Shown piece by piece: positions 16,327-21,273 of a stretch of 22,938 nt of DNA. Position 1 is the first letter of the stretch. Each line of letters opens with the position of its first letter. The notes beneath the pieces are model-generated. The model ran no database searches and had not been told where the DNA came from. It saw only the letters and a list, made by a program, of their open reading frames with translations. Position numbers and translations under genes: made by a program. The DNA comes from a virus, in the IMG/VR virus record IMGVR_UViG_3300034375_000215, positions 1 to 22,938 of that record; one strand, given 5' to 3'.

Positions 16327-16704
16327 ATGGCTCATTTTTGTAAAATAGGAACAGAAAATTTAGTTGAAAAAATTGAAATAGTATCAAATGATATTGCAAC
16401 AAATGAAGAAGCTGGTGTAAATTTTTTAAATAATCTTTATGGAACAAGTGATGTTTGGAAACAGACTTCTTATAATACATTAGCTGGGATACATAAATTA
16501 GGTGGAACACCATTTAGAAAAAATTATGGTTGCATTGGTTATACTTATGATGAATCAAAAGATGCTTTTATTGCACCAAAACCATTTAATAGTTGGATTT
16601 TAAATGAAACAACTTGTGTTTGGGAAGCACCTTTGTTAAAACCAGATGATGATAAAACATATTCATGGAATGAATCAACAGTAAGCTGGGATTTAATTGA
16701 ATAA
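16327..16704 (+). CDS. MAHF-type fibre-locus protein, conserved in marine phages
   Basis: 125 residues. I recognise the pattern from proteins common beside tail fibre genes in cyanophages and other marine phages, though its function is not known. Landmarks are MAHFCKIGTENLVEKIEIV at the N-terminus, VWKQTSYNT near 43-51, FRKNYGCIGYTYDESKDAFI near 63-82, PKPFNSWILNETTCVWEAP near 84-102 and a Trp-rich end (YSWNESTVSWDLIE). Regular Trp and Tyr spacing suggests a small beta domain that could bind sugar or cap a fibre. It starts 6 bp after the adhesin stop, no ribosome site. Confidence 0.72.
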   Translation: MAHFCKIGTENLVEKIEIVSNDIATNEEAGVNFLNNLYGTSDVWKQTSYNTLAGIHKLGGTPFRKNYGCIGYTYDESKDAFIAPKPFNSWILNETTCVWEAPLLKPDDDKTYSWNESTVSWDLIE

Positions 16705-16726
16705 ATATTAAATAAAAATGGTGTGA

Positions 16727-17347
16727 ATGAATTACGATATTATACCTTTATTTTCTAAAGTTTTTTATATAAAAAAACTAGATATTGATACTAAAAAAAT
16801 TGTATCCATGATGAATAATGATTTTGAAAAAGCTGGTTCAAAAACATCAGTAGATATTGAGAATATATGTTCATCTTCAATCTCAATGTCTGTGTTAGAA
16901 CAAAATAAATTTAGTTCTTTAAAGAAACAAATAATGAAAGAATTTTATAATTTTGCTCATAATGTAATGAAATATGACAATGAGTTTAAAATAACAACAT
17001 CTTGGTTTACAAAAACTAAAACAAGTCAAAGTTCAAACTATCATAATCATAATAATTCAATGATTAGTGGAATATTATATTTACAAACAGATGACAATTC
17101 TGGAAATATAAGTTTTGAAGATTTTAGTAATCGTAGATTTAACTTAAATGTTGAAAAATATAATATACATAATTGTTTAGAGTATCAGTTTAAACCTACA
17201 GATGGACTTATGATTCTATTTCCTAGTGAAGTACATCATAAAATATTAAAAAATAATTCTAACATTGTAAGACATTCACTAGCTTTTAATTTTTTACCTA
17301 TTGGTAAAATAGGAGATGGAGATAATTATATAAATATACAAATATAA
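16727..17347 (+). CDS. 2OG-Fe(II) oxygenase-like protein 1
   Basis: 206 residues. It matches the phage 2OG-Fe(II) oxygenase-like family (PF13759-type) by order of motifs: N-terminal PLFSKVFYIKKL, a Trp-containing strand (TSWFTKTK), YHNHNNSMISGILYL (H106, H108, then S-G), ILFPSEVHHKI (H170/H171) and VRHSLAFNF (R182, S184). The two histidine clusters would hold iron and the RxS would bind the 2-oxoglutarate carboxylate. The canonical HxD acid is replaced by HNH, as is usual in this family. Such enzymes hydroxylate proteins or small molecules; the substrate is unknown. It lies directly behind the adhesin genes, and a close relative follows. Confidence 0.78.
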   Translation: MNYDIIPLFSKVFYIKKLDIDTKKIVSMMNNDFEKAGSKTSVDIENICSSSISMSVLEQNKFSSLKKQIMKEFYNFAHNVMKYDNEFKITTSWFTKTKTSQSSNYHNHNNSMISGILYLQTDDNSGNISFEDFSNRRFNLNVEKYNIHNCLEYQFKPTDGLMILFPSEVHHKILKNNSNIVRHSLAFNFLPIGKIGDGDNYINIQI

Positions 17348-17355
17348 AATAATTT

Positions 17356-17973
17356 ATGAAAAATTCAACAATACAAAATTTATTTCCAACACCAATTTAT
17401 CAAAATAACATAGGAAGAATATTTAACAAAAAAGAATTAGAGTTTATAAAAAATGAAAAAAATTACTGTGTTAAAAATGTTGGCAATGTTAATACTATTA
17501 ATAATTATATATTAAACAAACCAGAATTAAAAAATATAAAAAACTTTATACAGCAATGTTGTGATGATTATTTAAAAAAAATTATATCTCCTAAAAATAA
17601 TGTTAAACTTTATATAACTCAATCTTGGTTAAACTATACTAATAAAGATGAGTTTCATCATTCTCACGAACACGCAAATTCAGTAGTATCTGGTGTTTTT
17701 TATTTTAATTGTAATAAAAAAAATGATTCTATTAAATTTACAAATCCTAAAGGTTATGAACAAATAAAACCTGAAATAAAAAATTTTAATATATGGAACT
17801 CTGATACATGGTGGTTTTCTGTTGAAAGCGGAGAATTAATAATGTTTCCATCTTCAACAAAACATCAAGTAGATACAAAGCATGGTACAAATACTAGAAT
17901 AAGTTTAGCATTTAATACTTTTTATAAAGGCACAATAGGTTCAAATAGTTCTTTAACAGAATTGATATTATAA
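17356..17973 (+). CDS. 2OG-Fe(II) oxygenase-like protein 2
   Basis: 205 residues, same architecture as the preceding gene: LFPTPIYQNNI at the N-terminus, TQSWLNYTNKDEFHHSHEH, then ANSVVSGVFYFN (H104, H106, S112, G113), IMFPSSTKHQV (H170) and TRISLAFNTF (R181, S183). The motif spacing is nearly identical to gene 1 (HxHxNSxxSG in both; distal His 64 residues on), so the two are paralogues or a pair acquired together. Outside the motifs they have diverged strongly. This copy has the more canonical motifs. The codon composition is even more A+T-rich than the tail genes. Starts 8 bp after gene 1, no ribosome site visible. Confidence 0.82.
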   Translation: MKNSTIQNLFPTPIYQNNIGRIFNKKELEFIKNEKNYCVKNVGNVNTINNYILNKPELKNIKNFIQQCCDDYLKKIISPKNNVKLYITQSWLNYTNKDEFHHSHEHANSVVSGVFYFNCNKKNDSIKFTNPKGYEQIKPEIKNFNIWNSDTWWFSVESGELIMFPSSTKHQVDTKHGTNTRISLAFNTFYKGTIGSNSSLTELIL

Positions 17974-17990
17974 AAAAAAACTGATATATA
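17962..17990 (+). promoter_or_regulatory. Candidate sigma70-type promoter for the lysis region
   Basis: TTGATA (17962-17967) and TATATA (17985-17990) are separated by exactly 17 bp, straddling the stop of the second oxygenase gene. Transcription would start near 17997. This is the largest gap in the rightward gene block. Chance matches are common in AT-rich DNA, so this stays a candidate. Confidence 0.4.
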
Positions 17991-17996
17991 AAAAGT

Positions 17997-18031
17997 GCAA
18001 GTGGGTATTTACACACCATTTACTCACTTGC
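17997..18031 (+). promoter_or_regulatory. Stem-loop in the endolysin leader
   Basis: GCAAGTGGGTA (17997-18007) pairs with TACTCACTTGC (18021-18031), 11 bp with one G-T pair, around a 13-nt loop. No T-run follows on the plus strand. It may be a 5' stabiliser at the start of a lysis transcript. Read on the minus strand, the stem is followed by CTTTTTA and a further T-run, so it could stop leftward transcription, although no leftward gene ends here. Confidence 0.55.
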
Positions 18032-18050
18032 TTAACTATGGTTTAAAACT

Positions 18051-18539
18051 ATGCAACTATCAAAACATTTTACATTAGAAGAATTTGAGAAATCTCAAAC
18101 TGCTACTAGAAAAGGTATAACTAATAAAGCTGGTAGTGGAGAGATTAAAAGTCTAGGCGATCTTTGTTATGAGATACTAGAGCCAGTAAGAGTTAAGTTT
18201 GATAAACCAGTTACAATAACAAGTGGCTATCGTAGTAAAAAACTTTGTCTAGCTATTGGTAGTTCAGAAAATTCACAACATACTTGTGCTAATGGTTCGG
18301 CGGCGGCTGATTTTGAAATAGCTGGTGTTAGTAATTTAGAAGTAGCTTTATGGATTGAAAACCATTGTGACTTTGATCAATTAATTTTAGAGTATTGGAC
18401 AGGCGAAGCGAATAGTGGGTGGATTCATGTATCGTATAAAGATGGTTCTAATAGAAAACAAGTCTTAACATTTGATGGCAAATCATATACTAATGGATTA
18501 CCAGAAGCAAAATGGTCTGGTGGTAAATTACAAAACTAG
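18051..18539 (+). CDS. Endolysin, peptidase M15 family
   Basis: 162 residues; predicted zinc L-alanyl-D-glutamate or D-Ala-D-Ala peptidase that cuts peptidoglycan at lysis. The N-terminus LSKHFTLEEFEKSQTATRKG is typical of phage M15 proteins; VTITSGYRSKKL (54-65) contains the conserved SGYR. Zinc ligands are H77 (SQH), D87 (AADFE) and H126 (WIHVS). GVSNLEVALWIEN and FDQLILEYW also match the family. The H77-D87 spacing is 10 residues instead of the usual 7 (SxHxxGxAxD), so about three residues are inserted between the first two ligands and the Gly is displaced. No signal peptide, so a holin is needed. Confidence 0.86.
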   Translation: MQLSKHFTLEEFEKSQTATRKGITNKAGSGEIKSLGDLCYEILEPVRVKFDKPVTITSGYRSKKLCLAIGSSENSQHTCANGSAAADFEIAGVSNLEVALWIENHCDFDQLILEYWTGEANSGWIHVSYKDGSNRKQVLTFDGKSYTNGLPEAKWSGGKLQN

Positions 18540-18547
18540 GAGATAAT

Positions 18548-18637
18548 ATGCTAACTAAAAAACAAAAAAAACTACCAATGGCTTTACAAAAAGCAATTAT
18601 GAAGAAACAAAAGAAAAAAAAGAAAGTGAGAAAATAA
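18548..18637 (+). CDS. 29-residue lysine-rich peptide
   Basis: A short frame with one of the strongest ribosome sites in the window (TAGGAGA, 6 bp upstream), which supports real translation. It reads MLTKKQKKLPMALQKAIMKK and ends in a run of Lys with Val-Arg-Lys. About half the residues are Lys or Arg, with a potential amphipathic helix in the middle (PMALQKAIMKK). First of five consecutive small basic genes. Function unknown; nucleic acid or membrane binding are both possible. Confidence 0.65.
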   Translation: MLTKKQKKLPMALQKAIMKKQKKKKKVRK

Positions 18638-18638
18638 C

Positions 18639-18707
18639 ATGGCTTATGGATATAGTATGAAACCTAAGAAGAAGAAAAAGAAAAAAAAAAAGAATAAGAA
18701 GAAGTAA
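18639..18707 (+). CDS. 22-residue poly-lysine peptide
   Basis: The frame MAYGYSMKPK is followed by eleven Lys and one Asn. It begins 1 bp after the preceding stop and ends directly before the next ATG, so it fits the gene block exactly. MAYGY-plus-polylysine peptides appear in other marine phage sequences as I recall, which makes it more than chance coding in A-rich DNA. An 11-A run (18681-18691) could cause slippage or sequencing error. Weak ribosome site. Confidence 0.5.
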   Translation: MAYGYSMKPKKKKKKKKKNKKK

Positions 18708-18890
18708 ATGGTAAAAGTAGCATCAATCACAGGAATCATTAAAGGTTTAAAACCTAGACAGCAAAAGACTATGAAAAGTCATGCTCGACATCACTCGTTA
18801 AAACATATGCGATCTATGGCTAATGCTATGAAAAAAGGTGCTACTTTTTCTTCTGCACATACTAAAGCTATGAAAAGTGTGGGAAAATGA
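18708..18890 (+). CDS. Small basic His/Met-rich protein
   Basis: 60 residues, strongly basic. A hydrophobic start (MVKVASITGIIKGLKP) is followed by MKSHARHHSLKHMRSMANAM and FSSAHTKAMKSVGK. The repeated H-x-x-M spacing (HHSLKHMRSM, SSAHTKAM) is a pattern I know from small proteins of uncultured marine phages; none has a described function. The histidine and methionine content could bind metal (Cu, Zn), but the basic charge fits nucleic acid binding as well. It ends with an ATGA overlap to the next gene. Confidence 0.7.
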   Translation: MVKVASITGIIKGLKPRQQKTMKSHARHHSLKHMRSMANAMKKGATFSSAHTKAMKSVGK

Positions 18891-19060
18891 AAATACGTAG
18901 AGTTTCAAAGGATAAAAAAACTAAAATTCCTAAAAAGTATTTATCAGGTCTTAAAGGTGGTAAAAGATCAGCTAGAGCAAGTCTTATTAAAGCTATGTCA
19001 GATGCTTATAAAAAAGGTCAAAGAATACCAAAATCAATGTTTAAAGCGAGGTATAAATAA
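18887..19060 (+). CDS. Small basic protein with IPKKYLSG motif (DUF5824 N-half-like)
   Basis: 57 residues starting at the ATGA overlap (18887), with GGGA just before the start. Key segments are KTKIPKKYLSGLKGGKRSAR (11-30) and SLIKAMSDAYKKGQRIPKSM. The order 'VPKxLSxxDKxKQ.. SrxxYkxGxY' is what I remember from the N-terminal half of DUF5824-type proteins of large DNA viruses and phages. The C-terminal half of that pattern appears in the next gene. Family assignment is from memory and needs a profile search. The gene ends in TAATG overlap with the next start. Confidence 0.7.
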   Translation: MKIRRVSKDKKTKIPKKYLSGLKGGKRSARASLIKAMSDAYKKGQRIPKSMFKARYK

Positions 19061-19305
19061 TGGCTATAAGAAGAAAACCACTATCTGCACAAGTTATCTC
19101 AACACTTAGAGCAAAAGCAAAAAATAGAAAAAACATCACACTTGGACAATTAAAGAAAGTATATCGTAGAGGTCAGGGTGCATTTTTAGGAAGTGGAAGC
19201 AGACCAAAGACTTCTATGGCTTCTTGGTCTATGGGTAGAGTAAATAGTTTTTTACGAGGTAGTAGAAAACATGATCTTGATTTAAGAAGAAAGAAAAAAA
19301 AATAA
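19060..19305 (+). CDS. Small basic protein with GQGAFLGSGSRP motif (DUF5824 C-half-like)
   Basis: 81 residues. The segment LKKVYRRGQGAFLGSGSRPK (31-50) then TSMASWSMGRVNSFLRG corresponds to the signature of DUF5824-like proteins as I recall it ('KGxGAYYSSGSRPNQT.. W..aRl.S.l.G'). The C-terminus is a Lys/Arg tail. A good GAGG ribosome site lies about 9 bp upstream inside the preceding gene, and both ends overlap neighbours by TAATG. Together with the preceding gene it seems to represent one domain in two chains. Role unknown; likely binds nucleic acid from its charge. Confidence 0.75.
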   Translation: MAIRRKPLSAQVISTLRAKAKNRKNITLGQLKKVYRRGQGAFLGSGSRPKTSMASWSMGRVNSFLRGSRKHDLDLRRKKKK

Positions 19306-19496
19306 TGGCTAAGTTAAACGCATTACAAAAAATAGAATCACACGAAAAACTTTGTCGTATAATGCAAAAACTAACTCACAATAAAATCCACTCAATAGAA
19401 GAAAGAGTAAAACGATTAGAAAAAATTTTACTAATTTCTACTGGCTCACTTATAAGTGCTATGGGCTATGTAATATTTACATTATTATCTAAATAA
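19305..19496 (+). CDS. XhlA-like holin or holin-associated protein
   Basis: 63 residues. Residues 5-40 are a charged coiled coil (KIHSIEERVKRLEKILL), followed by a single transmembrane helix (ISTGSLISAMGYVIFTLL, about 44-61) and a Lys at the C-terminus. This arrangement and size match the haemolysin XhlA family, small membrane proteins of phage lysis modules. Its position a few hundred bases behind the endolysin supports a lysis role. Cysteine 17 is the only cysteine. Alternatively it anchors another protein at the membrane. Confidence 0.68.
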   Translation: MAKLNALQKIESHEKLCRIMQKLTHNKIHSIEERVKRLEKILLISTGSLISAMGYVIFTLLSK

Positions 19497-19517
19497 GGTA
19501 CAAGTTATGCTTGTATG
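19495..19517 (+). promoter_or_regulatory. Hairpin between ribosome site and start codon
   Basis: AAGG (19495-19498) lies 16 bp before the metallophosphoesterase ATG (19515). Between them TACAAG (19499-19504) pairs with CTTGTA (19510-19515) around TTATG. Folding would bring AAGG next to the ATG, as described for phage T4 gene 38. The stem includes the A of the start codon, so it could also repress. Confidence 0.45.
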
Positions 19518-20216
19518 AACAATAAAAAAATACTTGTTATTTCTGATATGCACCTACCTTATCAACATAAGGATTCAATAACATTTTTAAAAGAAATCAA
19601 AAAAGAATTTAAACCAGATAGAATAATTAACATTGGCGATCTGTTAGACTTTCATGCTATATCTATGCACGAACATAACCCAGATTTATATTCTGCTGGA
19701 CATGAACTAGATAAGGCCAAAGAATACATACAACAATTAGAAGCAATATTCCCAGAAGTTACAGAAGTTGATAGTAACCATTCAAGCCTAGTTTATAGAC
19801 GAGCATTAAAATATGGAATGTCTAAACAATTCCTAAAACCTTATGGAGATTTTTTAGGTACTAGAAAATGGAAGTGGATAGATGATTTAACTCTTACAAT
19901 GTCTAATGGCCAAAGATGTTTTTTTACACATGGAAGAAGTGCAGATGTATTAAAGGTAAGTCAAGCTATGGGTATGTCAGCAGTTCAAGGCCATTATCAT
20001 ACTAAATTTGTAATAAGCTATTGGGCAAATCCTGACAATCTATTCTTTGGTATGAATGTTGGTTGTTTAATTAATCAAAAGTCTATGGCTTTTAACTATG
20101 CTAAGAACTTTAAGACAAGGTTTATTCTAGGTTGTGGAATTATACTTAATGGAATACCTAGACTACTTCCTATGGTTATTAATAAAAAAGGCGATTGGAT
20201 AGGTAAAATTGTCTAG
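19515..20216 (+). CDS. Calcineurin-like metallophosphoesterase
   Basis: 233 residues. The dinuclear metal site motifs are in order: VISDMHLP (D11, H13), GDLLDF (G41, D42, D45), DSNHSS (N88, H89), FFTHGRS (H139) and QGHYH (G159, H160, H162). The third motif is usually GNH[D/E]; here Ser replaces Gly and Ser follows the His. Phage members of this family act on nucleotides, nucleic acid ends or phosphoproteins; the substrate cannot be read from the sequence. It lies among late genes between two holin candidates. A helical insert between motifs 2 and 3 (about 48-80) is moderately acidic. Confidence 0.85.
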   Translation: MNNKKILVISDMHLPYQHKDSITFLKEIKKEFKPDRIINIGDLLDFHAISMHEHNPDLYSAGHELDKAKEYIQQLEAIFPEVTEVDSNHSSLVYRRALKYGMSKQFLKPYGDFLGTRKWKWIDDLTLTMSNGQRCFFTHGRSADVLKVSQAMGMSAVQGHYHTKFVISYWANPDNLFFGMNVGCLINQKSMAFNYAKNFKTRFILGCGIILNGIPRLLPMVINKKGDWIGKIV

Positions 20217-20451
20217 GTTAAGGCCACAGAGAACGACTTTAAAGGCTACTGACAAGCAAATAGGTGGGAAGCACTACAAGGAATATAAAATCCAACCTAT
20301 TGAGTTTATAGTCGCAAATAAACTTGATTTCATACAAGGTAATATTATAAAATACGCACTTCGAAAAAAAGATGGAGAACACCTTGATGAGAAGTGGAAT
20401 AAGATAATTCATTACTGCGAATTAGCAAAAGAGTTGCAAAATAAAAAATAA
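20209..20451 (+). CDS. DUF3310 protein (putative nucleotide kinase)
   Basis: 80 residues from TTG at 20209. There is no in-frame ATG before the conserved domain, and AGG lies 6 bp before the TTG, so the TTG is the best start. The domain is clear: DKQIGGKHYKEYKIQPIEFI (15-34) then LDFIQGNIIKYALRKKDGE, and IIHYCELAKELQ. DUF3310 proteins are widespread in phages and often called nucleotide kinases, but I know no firm activity. The start overlaps the phosphoesterase stop by 8 bp, so the two are probably coupled and may act in nucleotide metabolism. Confidence 0.82.
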   Translation: MSRLRPQRTTLKATDKQIGGKHYKEYKIQPIEFIVANKLDFIQGNIIKYALRKKDGEHLDEKWNKIIHYCELAKELQNKK

Positions 20452-20467
20452 GGAATATTAGGAATGA

Positions 20468-20551
20468 ATGAACTTTACTCATTTTATTTACTCTGCTCTT
20501 GTGTTATATTGGATAACATTATTATTTTTAACAAGTAACACATATTTATGA
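20468..20551 (+). CDS. 27-residue membrane peptide
   Basis: A short frame whose TGA overlaps the next start (ATGA at 20548), with AGGA upstream. It encodes one hydrophobic helix (HFIYSALVLYWITLLFL, residues 5-21). Another ATG at 20464 opens a 24-residue frame that is also hydrophobic at first; the ATGA overlap and the more even helix favour 20468. It lies directly before a holin candidate and could be a holin partner or antiholin. Size limits confidence. Confidence 0.45.
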   Translation: MNFTHFIYSALVLYWITLLFLTSNTYL

Positions 20552-20913
20552 TTTTTAGTTTATTGAATAACCCACTTACAAAATTAGCAGTTGGTAAAGT
20601 AACTGACCATTTTAAACACAAAGCTGAAAAAGTTAAAACAATACGAGCCGCAGAAATAGAAGCCGCAAAAGATGTAGATATAACTAGAATTAAAAGCCAA
20701 GATAAAAGTTTTAAAGATGAACTTTTACTCGTGTGGCTAATTGGAATGTTGAGTACTGGATTTTTTGAAAGCACTAGAGATAACTTTGAAGAATGGGTAA
20801 GAATAATAAACGATTTACCTGATAGTGTTTGGTATTTAGTTATTATAGTATTTACTGCAACTTTCTCTACCAAGATGACAGATAAGGTTTTAAATAGAAA
20901 CAAAAAGAAGTAA
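20548..20913 (+). CDS. Holin-like membrane protein (GTA_holin_3TM-like)
   Basis: 121 residues. The first 57 are charged and helical (KVTDHFKHKAEKVKTIRAAE, then IKSQDKSFKDE). Two hydrophobic segments follow: LLLVWLIGMLSTGFF (59-73) and SVWYLVIIVFTATFS (93-107), separated by a Trp-containing loop (NFEEWVRIINDLPD). The end is basic (KVLNRNKKK). The order 'SxKDE - TM - W..l..LP.w - TM' fits the family named for holins of gene transfer agents, as found in many marine and alphaproteobacterial phages. It would permeabilise the inner membrane to let the endolysin out. Only two segments are obvious, not three. Confidence 0.7.
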   Translation: MIFSLLNNPLTKLAVGKVTDHFKHKAEKVKTIRAAEIEAAKDVDITRIKSQDKSFKDELLLVWLIGMLSTGFFESTRDNFEEWVRIINDLPDSVWYLVIIVFTATFSTKMTDKVLNRNKKK

Positions 20914-20922
20914 TATGTCCTA

Positions 20923-21159
20923 ATGGACATAGACGCAGTAATTATAGATTTAGAATTTCAATTAGAAACAGTACATAATCCTTATGGGCATTTTGTTAAT
21001 TTTAGATTTATAGATGTAACTCCTAATAAAACTAAATTATTGAAAATGATTTCTGATATACAGAAGCATCCAGAAGTTGATCTAATAGATTATAACTATA
21101 CTGAAACTCCTATCACATCTAAAACTAGCATAAAATATTTTGATATTACTAAACATTAA
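20923..21159 (+). CDS. Unknown small protein at the end of the late region
   Basis: 78 residues, last rightward gene. No family recognised. It looks like a compact alpha/beta fold: strand DAVIIDLEFQLETV, GHFVNFRFIDVTPNKTKLLK (strand and helix) and VDLIDYNYTETPITSK. No signal or membrane segment. An earlier ATG nearby (TAATATGTCCTAA) runs into a stop after two codons, so 20923 is the reasonable start. It ends 4 bp before the first hairpin of the convergent boundary. Confidence 0.6.
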   Translation: MDIDAVIIDLEFQLETVHNPYGHFVNFRFIDVTPNKTKLLKMISDIQKHPEVDLIDYNYTETPITSKTSIKYFDITKH

Positions 21160-21162
21160 ATA

Positions 21163-21190
21163 GGGTGGTAAAGAGAGAGCAAAACCACCC
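21163..21190. terminator. Hairpin at the convergent boundary, candidate terminator
   Basis: GGGTGGT (21163-21169) pairs with ACCACCC (21184-21190) around a 14-nt purine-rich loop, starting 3 bp after the last rightward stop. No T-run follows on either strand, so termination would need Rho or partial readthrough. It is the most G+C-rich stem in the gap. Confidence 0.5.
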
Positions 21191-21198
21191 CACCAAAC

Positions 21199-21268
21199 TG
21201 TTAACTCTCGCTAACAACTTTATTCACTAACTGATTAACAAGGGAGCAATCCAATTCTCGTTAGTGAA
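21199..21268. repeat. Inverted repeats in the convergent intergenic gap
   Basis: TGTTA (21199-21203) and TAACA (21212-21216) form a small stem. TTCACTAAC (21223-21231) and GTTAGTGAA (21260-21268) form a perfect 9-bp inverted repeat with a 28-nt spacer, ending 5 bp before the stop of the leftward gene. AACTCTCGCTAAC (21203-21215) and the AATTCTCGTTAGT stretch near 21253-21265 are similar direct copies. The long inverted repeat could terminate leftward transcription or bind a protein. The 114-bp gap holds no gene. Confidence 0.5.
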
Positions 21269-21273
21269 ATTCA

